From Candidatus Aquidulcis sp. (GTDB lineage: Bacteria; Chloroflexota; Anaerolineae; Anaerolineales; E44-bin32), in the NCBI GenBank assembly GCA_020723365.1, contig DYJB01000008.1:20452-25800 (forward strand): a stretch of 5,349 nt of DNA, in the 5' to 3' direction. Of the stretch, positions 1 to 4,428 are shown one piece after another (positions within the stretch are counted from its first letter, which is position 1; each line of letters starts with the position of its first letter). Below the pieces are notes generated by a model, which saw nothing but the letters and a program-made list of their open reading frames with translations, was not told where the DNA came from and did not search any database. A program made the position numbers and the translations under genes.

Positions 1-149
1 ACGTGCGCGCCGGCCTGCTCCTGGTCGCCCCCGGCCATCGCGCGGCGCGCGCGGGCCAGGTCCACGTGGCCCCTGCACAGCTCGACCAGGGCGGCGCTGG
101 CGCCGGGGGCCGCGCGCTGGGCCGCGGCGAACTCGGCCTCGGCCTGCCA
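1..149 (-). CDS. Partial unidentified reading frame, Ala/Glu/Arg-rich, open at both ends (possible foreign or chimeric segment)
   Basis: I do not recognise this gene. Read on the minus strand from 149 to 3, the frame gives 49 uninterrupted residues, including WQAEAEFAAAQRAAPG, ALVELCRGHVDLARARRAM and AGGDQEQAGAH. The composition (Ala, Glu, Gln, Arg, Leu; few Pro, Ser, Cys or Trp) is that of a soluble helical, TPR-like protein. Every codon ends in G or C. The plus-strand frame sharing those wobble positions reads as a Cys/Trp/Ser/Pro-rich string, typical of an antisense shadow. The stretch is about 83% GC by hand count, against about 65% for 151-300. The frame stays open both past the left edge and to the right of 149, so neither end of a gene is seen. 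Either this is the end of another gene brought next to the methyltransferase by rearrangement, or it is an assembly join. The TPR suggestion rests only on residue pattern. Confidence 0.35.
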
Positions 150-468
150 GGATTTCGCCTTCAACCTGGAGTCCTTCGAGAACGTCGATCTGTACCAGGC
201 AAGTGTCGAGCACGCCCTCGGAAGCCTCGACGCTCAAGCGGATGTCGTCATCGTCGACCCGCCGCGGGCCGGCCTCGGGCGGGAGGTCATCGAGGCGCTG
301 CTGCGGCACGCCCCGCCGCGCCTGGTCTACGTTTCCTGCGACCCCTCCACGCTGGCCCGCGACGGCAAACAGCTCTCGGCCTCCGGCTATCACCTCGAAA
401 CCGTCACGCCGATCGATCTTTTCCCGCAGACGTTCCACATCGAGACCGTCTCGCTCTGGACGCGGTAG
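130..468 (+). CDS. RNA (uracil-5-)-methyltransferase, TrmA/RlmD (RumA) family, C-terminal part only
   Basis: This is the 3' end of a class I SAM-dependent methyltransferase that makes 5-methyluridine in tRNA or 23S rRNA. Recognisable family sequence begins near 130 (SASACQDFAFNLESFENV, the end of the SAM-binding region). It continues through motif IV, DVVIVDPPRAGL (241-276), and the nucleophile motif VYVSCDPSTLARD, with the catalytic Cys codon at 337-339. It ends with FPQTFHIETVSLW, in which the Glu at 442-444 matches the family's general base, and a TAG at 466-468. Normal members are about 400 residues or more. The TRAM domain, the Fe-S cysteines if any, and the DLYCGVG SAM motif are all absent. 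The frame stays open to base 1, but 1-129 does not look like this family (no glycine-rich SAM motif) and has a different base composition. The gene is therefore truncated by rearrangement or by an assembly join. C-terminal sequence alone does not separate a tRNA from an rRNA substrate, so no symbol is given. Confidence 0.85.
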   Translation, partial: NSASACQDFAFNLESFENVDLYQASVEHALGSLDAQADVVIVDPPRAGLGREVIEALLRHAPPRLVYVSCDPSTLARDGKQLSASGYHLETVTPIDLFPQTFHIETVSLWTR

Positions 469-477
469 AATGAATCG

Positions 478-497
478 GCCGCACGCTCGCGTGCGGC
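478..497 (+). terminator. Stem-loop just after the methyltransferase gene, possible terminator
   Basis: GCCGCACG (478-485) pairs perfectly with CGTGCGGC (490-497), leaving a CTCG loop. A ninth G-C pair is possible if the loop closes to two bases. It starts 10 bases after the methyltransferase stop and lies in the 56-base gap before the next gene. No T-run follows, so it is not a classical intrinsic terminator. It could be a U-less terminator, an RNA-stabilising 3' hairpin or an attenuator between the two plus-strand genes. Confidence 0.4.
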
Positions 498-513
498 GTC
501 GCATGCCTGCCCC

Positions 514-518
514 GGGAG
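514..518 (+). promoter_or_regulatory. Ribosome binding site of the IMPase-family gene
   Basis: GGGAG lies 6 bases upstream of the GTG at 525. This fixes that GTG as the start, because no in-frame ATG with comparable spacing is present before the conserved N-terminal helix. Confidence 0.6.
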
Positions 519-524
519 CCGCCC

Positions 525-1325
525 GTGTCGGAAGATGCCCGCCTTGATCTGGCGCTCGAGCTCGCCCGCCGCGCCGGCGCCGTGCTGCGCCACGGCTACG
601 GTCACGTGGCCAGCGTGCGCTACAAGGGTCCGATCGATCCGGTCACCGAGTTCGACCTGCGCTCGGAGGCGCTGATCCGCGACGCCCTTCACGCCGCCTT
701 CCCCGGCGATTCGATCCTGGGGGAGGAAGGTGGAGCTACCGGCAGCGGCGCCGGGCGCTGGCTGATCGACCCGCTCGACGGCACGGTCAACTTTGCCCAC
801 GGCATCCCGATCTTCGCCGTCTCCATCGCCTTCAGCCAGAGCGGCCGGATGCAGCTGGGCGTGATCTACGATCCGATGCGCGATGAGCTCTTTCAGGCCG
901 CCGCCGGCCGGGGCGCCTGGCTGAACGGCCAACGCCTGCACGTCTCGGCCGCAGAGGGACTCGACCACAGCCTGCTGGTGACCGGGTTCCCCTACGACAT
1001 CCGTTCAGCGTCCAACAACAACCTGGGCCATTACGGCGACTTCGCCCTGCGCACGCTGGGCGTGCGCCGGCTCGGCTCCGCCTGCCTCGACCTGGCCTAC
1101 GTCGCCGCCGGACGGTTGGACGGTTACTGGGAGTTCGCCGTTGAAGCCTGGGATGTCGCCGCCGGGATGCTGCTGGTCGAGGAAGCTGGAGGGCTGGTCA
1201 CACGCGCCGACGGGCGCCCGGATCCGCTCGACCCGCCGACGTCCATCCTCGCCGCCGGCGCCCGCCTGCACGCCGCTATGCTCTCGGTTCTGGCTGAGCC
1301 GCAGGAGCGCCCGGCCGGAGGCTAG
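525..1325 (+). CDS. Inositol monophosphatase family protein (SuhB/IMPase-like)
   Basis: This is a Mg2+-dependent, Li+-sensitive-type phosphomonoesterase fold, probably cytosolic, acting on inositol phosphate or a related sugar or nucleotide phosphate. The 266-residue length is normal for the family. The metal-binding residues are all visible. KGPIDPVTEFD (residues 34-44) is followed by GEEGG with Glu67. WLIDPLDGTVNF (79-90) supplies Asp82, Asp85, Gly86 and Thr87. The C-terminal AWDVAAGMLLVEEAGG (208-223) supplies Asp210. The GTG start at 525 is chosen because a GGGAG Shine-Dalgarno sits 6 bases upstream and the first helix begins directly after it. The gene lies 56 bases downstream of the methyltransferase and converges on surE, with overlapping stop codons. 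The family covers IMPase, SuhB, CysQ-like 3'-phosphoadenosine phosphatases and histidinol-phosphatase. The motifs favour the IMPase/SuhB branch, but the substrate cannot be settled from sequence alone. Confidence 0.93.
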   Translation: MSEDARLDLALELARRAGAVLRHGYGHVASVRYKGPIDPVTEFDLRSEALIRDALHAAFPGDSILGEEGGATGSGAGRWLIDPLDGTVNFAHGIPIFAVSIAFSQSGRMQLGVIYDPMRDELFQAAAGRGAWLNGQRLHVSAAEGLDHSLLVTGFPYDIRSASNNNLGHYGDFALRTLGVRRLGSACLDLAYVAAGRLDGYWEFAVEAWDVAAGMLLVEEAGGLVTRADGRPDPLDPPTSILAAGARLHAAMLSVLAEPQERPAGG

Positions 1326-1335
1326 TCCGGGCCGG
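1311..1335. terminator. Hairpin centred on the overlapping convergent stop codons, possible bidirectional terminator
   Basis: CCGGCCGGA (1311-1319) pairs with TCCGG-G-CCGG (1326-1335) through nine base pairs with one bulged G at 1331. The six-base loop GGCTAG (1320-1325) holds both stop codons: TAG at 1323-1325 on the plus strand and TAG, read as CTA at 1322-1324, on the minus strand. Both transcripts could form the stem. No T-run lies on either side, so terminator function is inferred from position and symmetry only. Confidence 0.35.
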
Positions 1336-2146
1336 CCAGGCGGCGCAGTTGCGCCGTCAGATCGGCCCGATCGACGCGCGAGGTCGAATCGAGGCTGAGG
1401 GGCGTGACCGAGACCAGGCGGTCGAGGCGCAGCGCGTGCACGTCGGAATCCTCTTCCACCCCCTCCGGCATGCTCACCTTGTAGCCCACCGTGCCGGGCT
1501 GGTCCAGGCGCTCGCGTTGCGGCGCAATGGGGACATAGTACTTGCGGTGCGACAGGCGCGTGATGCGCCAGGGCGTCTGGGGTGTGGCGCCCAACGGGAC
1601 GTTCACGTCCAGCACATGCACATCCGGCGCTCCCGGCCAGGCCAGCAGCAGCCGGGCGAAGTAGGCGGTGAAGTAGCCGGCGGGCCCGAAGTCGATCTCC
1701 TTCGAGTAGGAAAGGAAGTAGCTGCTGTCGGTTTCCTGCGAGACCGCCAGCGAGGGGATGCCGAAGACCGCGCCCTCCATCGCCGCGCCGACGGTGCCCG
1801 AGACCGAGATGCCGGTGGTCAGGTTCTCACCGTAGTTGATGCCCGCCACCACCAGATCCGGCTTGCGCGGCGTCAGTTCGAAGATGGCGTGCTGTACGGC
1901 CTGGGCCGGCGTGCCGCCCACGGCGTACACCGTCCACGTCTTGCCGCCCACCGACACCTGCTCCTGGTGGATGGCGCCGTCGGAGGTGGTAGGCATGCTG
2001 CGGCCCATGCCGGTCGACTGCTCGCGCGGCGCCGCCACCGTCACGTAGCCGACGGCCGACAGCGCCTCGGCCGCCGCCCACAGCCCCGGCGAGCGGATGC
2101 CGTCGTCGTTCGTCAGCAGGATCAGCGGTCGGGACGCGTCACTCAA
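1322..2146 (-). CDS. surE: 5'/3'-nucleotidase SurE
   Basis: SurE is a metal-dependent survival-protein phosphatase that removes phosphate from 5'- and 3'-nucleoside monophosphates (some members also cleave polyphosphate). It acts in the cytosol, usually as a dimer or tetramer. The chosen protein is 274 residues. The metal site is visible: LLTNDDGI with Asp14-Asp15, APREQSTGMGRS with Ser44, and GINYGENLT with Asn104. GGTPAQAVQHAIFEL (78-91), SVSGTVGAAMEGAVFGIP (114-131) and the C-terminal DVHALRLDRLVSVTPLSLD (235-253) are also typical. The TTG start at 2146 is preferred because GGAGG lies 8 bases upstream and the protein then begins MSDASRPLILLTNDDGI, close to the usual SurE N terminus. An in-frame ATG at 2260 would add 38 non-conserved residues inside the HD gene. 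It is the last gene of the minus-strand cluster, 43 bases after the HD gene. Its stop overlaps the convergent IMPase stop. Confidence 0.95.
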   Translation of the reverse strand: MSDASRPLILLTNDDGIRSPGLWAAAEALSAVGYVTVAAPREQSTGMGRSMPTTSDGAIHQEQVSVGGKTWTVYAVGGTPAQAVQHAIFELTPRKPDLVVAGINYGENLTTGISVSGTVGAAMEGAVFGIPSLAVSQETDSSYFLSYSKEIDFGPAGYFTAYFARLLLAWPGAPDVHVLDVNVPLGATPQTPWRITRLSHRKYYVPIAPQRERLDQPGTVGYKVSMPEGVEEDSDVHALRLDRLVSVTPLSLDSTSRVDRADLTAQLRRLAGPD

Positions 2147-2154
2147 GGTCGTCG

Positions 2155-2159
2155 CCTCC
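2155..2159 (-). promoter_or_regulatory. Ribosome binding site that decides the TTG start of surE
   Basis: On the minus strand GGAGG occupies 2159 down to 2155, with 8 bases before the TTG at 2146. This spacing supports the unusual TTG initiation codon over the upstream in-frame ATG. Confidence 0.6.
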
Positions 2160-2165
2160 GCCCGA

Positions 2166-2174
2166 ATGATACCA
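2166..2174 (-). promoter_or_regulatory. Possible extended -10 promoter element for surE
   Basis: The minus strand reads TGGTATCAT from 2174 to 2166. This is five of six matches to TATAAT with an upstream TG as in extended -10 promoters, and it stands out in such GC-rich DNA. It lies in the 43-base gap before surE. A start about 7 bases downstream would give a very short leader that just includes the GGAGG site. I see no convincing -35 box. surE may instead be transcribed only from the upstream operon. Confidence 0.22.
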
Positions 2175-2189
2175 CCCGGGGTTGGCGCC

Positions 2190-2825
2190 TCAGCCGCGGC
2201 CGTCAGCTTCGGCGGCCATCTGATCGAAGAAGGCGCACAGGATGCGGTGGCGCTGCTCACCGAGCCGGCGCGCCGGCTCGGTGTACAGCCGCTCCCGCAC
2301 CCACTTCAACTTGAACAGGTACTCGTGGTAGGCGCTGTGCGCCTCACCGGGCTCGGTCTTCCCCGATTCCAGGAAGGTCTTGCTCGGCGCGGCATAGATC
2401 GGCGTGCCGGCCTGCAGCGCGTAGCCGATGGTGCGGGCCGCGCCGAATGCCCCCATCACGTCCAGCTTGTCGGCATCGAAGAGCACCTGCGCTTCCAGCG
2501 TCCGGGGGCGCTCCTGGCCGCGGAAACGGTGGGCGCGGATGCAGTGCTCGACGGCGGCGATGCGCTCTTCCGGCCAACCCTCATCCGTCAGGACGCGCCG
2601 GGCGACGTCGGCCGAGTCGTGCTGGTGATCGTGGCGTCCCTCCCCCGACTCGGGATGCGCCCCGGCCGCGTCGTGAAGCAGCGCCGCGGCGCGCACGATC
2701 TCGGCATCGGCGCCCGCCTGGCGCGCCAGCTCCTCCGCCAGGCGCACGACGCGCTCGACATGGTCGAAACCGTGGACCGGGTCGTCGCGGTGATACCAGG
2801 ACCGCGCCTGTTCAATCGTCGGCAT
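2190..2825 (-). CDS. HD-domain metal-dependent phosphohydrolase
   Basis: This 211-residue soluble protein belongs to the HD superfamily, whose members use divalent metals to hydrolyse phosphate esters, often of nucleotides. Visible motifs are DPVHGFDHVERV (residues 15-26, His18 and His22), AALLHDAAG with the defining His51-Asp52, a His cluster HDHQHD (65-70), His94 and His99, and a later LFDADKLDVMGAFG (115-128) with Asp117/Asp119. The order H...HD...D matches small stand-alone HD hydrolases of the YedJ-like type. There is no RelA/SpoT synthetase or GYP extension. The ATG at 2825 has AGGAGG 5 bases upstream and overlaps the end of the ATPase gene by 14 bases, so the two are probably translationally coupled. 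The substrate is unknown. The position between an ECF transporter ATPase and surE suggests nucleotide or cofactor phosphate metabolism, which is inference. A perfect 26-base palindrome lies in its 3' part (2258-2283). Confidence 0.88.
   Translation of the reverse strand: MPTIEQARSWYHRDDPVHGFDHVERVVRLAEELARQAGADAEIVRAAALLHDAAGAHPESGEGRHDHQHDSADVARRVLTDEGWPEERIAAVEHCIRAHRFRGQERPRTLEAQVLFDADKLDVMGAFGAARTIGYALQAGTPIYAAPSKTFLESGKTEPGEAHSAYHEYLFKLKWVRERLYTEPARRLGEQRHRILCAFFDQMAAEADGRG
2258..2283. repeat. Perfect 26-base palindrome inside the HD gene
   Basis: The 13-base arm CACCGAGCCGGCG (2258-2270) is followed immediately by its exact reverse complement (2271-2283), and the match stops at 2257/2284. 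The core is GGCGCGCC. It encodes about TEPARRLGE (residues 182-190) of the HD protein. With the window's base composition a given 26-mer matches this way with a probability of about 0.28 to the 13th power, so roughly 3 in 10,000 for a window this size. In RNA it would form a strong stem about 68 bases before the HD stop. Confidence 0.8.
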
Positions 2826-4428
2826 CCTCGCCTCCTGTGTCCGGCACCAGATCGCTCACGCACGCCGGGCGCGCCCGGCCGCTCAGCCGCTGCAGCGCCG
2901 TCTGCAGTTCCGGCCGATCGAAAAGCAATTGGGCCGTGTCGCCGACGGCCGCCACGCGGCCGCGCTCGAGCACCAGCGCCCGCTCGCTGACAGCGGCGGC
3001 GAACTCGACATCGTGCGTCGCCACCATCACCGAAAGCCCGGATCGCTTCCAGCGGCGGATGCGCCGCGCCAGCTGCGCCTGGGAGGCCGAGTCCATCCCC
3101 AGCGTCGGCTCGTCCAGCAGGACGCACTTCGGCCCGGCGATCATCACCGCCGCCAGCGCCGTCCGCTGGCGTTCTCCGGCTGACAGGTCGCGTGGATAGC
3201 GCCCCGCCACTTCGTCCAATGCGAAGGCTCCGAGCATCGCCTCGACGGAGGCCGGCGCCCGCGCCTGCGAATGCAGTCCGCGATAGCGCAGCGTCGTCCA
3301 CAGCTCCTCGCGCACCGTGTCGGCGAACAGGAAGGCCGATGGCCACTGCGGCACGTAGGCCAGGTGGCGCGCCCGGGCAGCGACCGGTTGTCCTTCGATC
3401 CGCTGGCCCTCGAGCTGGACTTCCCCGCGGTGCGCCAACAAGCCCATCAGACAGCGCAGCAGCGTCGTCTTGCCCGAGCCGTTGGCGCCCAGCACCGCCA
3501 CCGCCTCGCCCTGGCGCAGGTCGAGATCGACCGGATGCAGTTCGAAACCCTCGCCGAAAGCGAAGCTGAGGTTGCGGGCGGCCAGGCGCACCCCGCCCGC
3601 CGTCGCGACGTCGGGCGGCATGCGCCAGGCGAGCAGCCGCTCGCGCAGCGCTCGCAGGGCGTCCTCGCTGAGCCCCGCCGGCACATCCAGGGCACGCGCC
3701 GCCTCAATCAGCGGCCCACCGTTGGCAAGCCGTGTCAGCACTTCGGCCGGAGCGCCCCAGGCCTCGAGCCGTCCCCTCTCGCTGAGCGCCGCCACCCGAT
3801 CGACCTCGGGCAACAACCTGCCCAGGCGATGCTCGCTGATCACGGTCGTCAACCCGTCGGCCCGGCACAGGTCGCGCAGCCAGTCGAGCACACCCTGGGC
3901 GCTCTCGGCATCCAGCTGCGACGTCGGTTCGTCGAGCACGAGCACACGCGGCTGCCGCGCCAGTGCCGCGGCCACGGCCACGCGCTGCTGCTCGCCGCCC
4001 GAGAGTTGATCCAGCGGGCGGTCCCGGAGCGGGCCCAGCTGCAGGCGTTCCGCCGTTTCCCGCACCCGCCGGGCGATCTCGGCGCCGTCCAGGCCGGCGG
4101 CCTCCAGTCCGAAGGCCAGCTCGTCGGCCACCTGCCGGGTGATGAAGCGCGAGGCCGGCTCCTGGAAGGCGGTACCCACCAGCGCCGCCAGATCGTGCGC
4201 CTTGTGGTCTCGTGTATCCATCCCTCCGACGACGACCCGGCCGGCGATGCGGCCTCCATAGTAGTGCGGGATCAGGCCGTTGACGGCGCCGAGCAGCGTG
4301 CTTTTTCCGGAGCCGGACCTGCCCGTAAGCAGGATCGACTCCCCGGCGTCGATGCGCAGGCTGACATCGTCCAATGCCGGTCGATCCGTGCGTGGATACG
4401 TGTAGGTCAGGCGGTCGATCTCAATCAT
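2812..4428 (-). CDS. Energy-coupling factor (ECF) transporter ATPase, two fused ABC domains (EcfA-type)
   Basis: This 538-residue cytoplasmic ATPase powers an ECF-type importer of vitamins, metal ions or related micronutrients, working with EcfT and a substrate-binding S protein. Domain 1 (about 1-235) has Walker A GRSGSGKST (36-44), Q-loop Gln89 in AFQEP, signature LSGGEQQRV (142-150), Walker B VLVLDEPT (162-169) and the switch His200 in SEHRL, typical of EcfA/CbiO. Domain 2 (about 280-510) has Walker A GANGSGKTT (314-322), Q-loop Gln361 in YVPQ, signature LSAGERQR (415-422; Ala replaces the first Gly), Walker B CVLLDEPT (435-442) and His472. Both sites look active. Single proteins with two EcfA domains occur in several phyla in place of an EcfA1/EcfA2 pair. 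The ATG at 4428 is chosen because MIEIDRLTYTYP is the normal ABC start. The open frame extends 31 residues further upstream, within the EcfT gene. It overlaps EcfT by 8 bases and the HD gene by 14, with no strong Shine-Dalgarno, which suggests translational coupling to EcfT. A polar tail (about 515-538) follows domain 2. Confidence 0.93.
   Translation of the reverse strand: MIEIDRLTYTYPRTDRPALDDVSLRIDAGESILLTGRSGSGKSTLLGAVNGLIPHYYGGRIAGRVVVGGMDTRDHKAHDLAALVGTAFQEPASRFITRQVADELAFGLEAAGLDGAEIARRVRETAERLQLGPLRDRPLDQLSGGEQQRVAVAAALARQPRVLVLDEPTSQLDAESAQGVLDWLRDLCRADGLTTVISEHRLGRLLPEVDRVAALSERGRLEAWGAPAEVLTRLANGGPLIEAARALDVPAGLSEDALRALRERLLAWRMPPDVATAGGVRLAARNLSFAFGEGFELHPVDLDLRQGEAVAVLGANGSGKTTLLRCLMGLLAHRGEVQLEGQRIEGQPVAARARHLAYVPQWPSAFLFADTVREELWTTLRYRGLHSQARAPASVEAMLGAFALDEVAGRYPRDLSAGERQRTALAAVMIAGPKCVLLDEPTLGMDSASQAQLARRIRRWKRSGLSVMVATHDVEFAAAVSERALVLERGRVAAVGDTAQLLFDRPELQTALQRLSGRARPACVSDLVPDTGGEDADD
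2831..2836 (-). promoter_or_regulatory. Ribosome binding site of the HD hydrolase gene
   Basis: AGGAGG on the minus strand (2836 to 2831) lies 5 bases before the ATG at 2825, inside the end of the ATPase gene. It is a near-perfect Shine-Dalgarno and fixes the start of the HD protein. Confidence 0.65.

Noticed and set aside
94..132. Plus-strand LAPGAARWAAAN as an upstream continuation of the methyltransferase.
   Set aside because: It vaguely resembles the segment before the family's SAM-binding acidic residue, but it lacks that Glu and the glycine-rich motif, and base composition differs sharply. The minus-strand reading is more protein-like.
466..471. TAGAAT as a -10 box for the IMPase-family gene.
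   Set aside because: It overlaps the methyltransferase stop codon and has neither a -35-like hexamer at proper spacing nor an upstream TG. AT-rich stop-codon context explains it.
2147..2260. Longer SurE starting at the in-frame ATG at 2260 (312 residues).
   Set aside because: The extra 38 residues are not SurE-like and would overlap the HD gene, while TTG 2146 has a well-spaced GGAGG.
1349..2990. Two long plus-strand open frames (1349-2314 and 2097-2990) opposite surE and the HD gene.
   Set aside because: They are Arg/Gly/His-rich shadow translations of conserved minus-strand genes, with no motif of their own.
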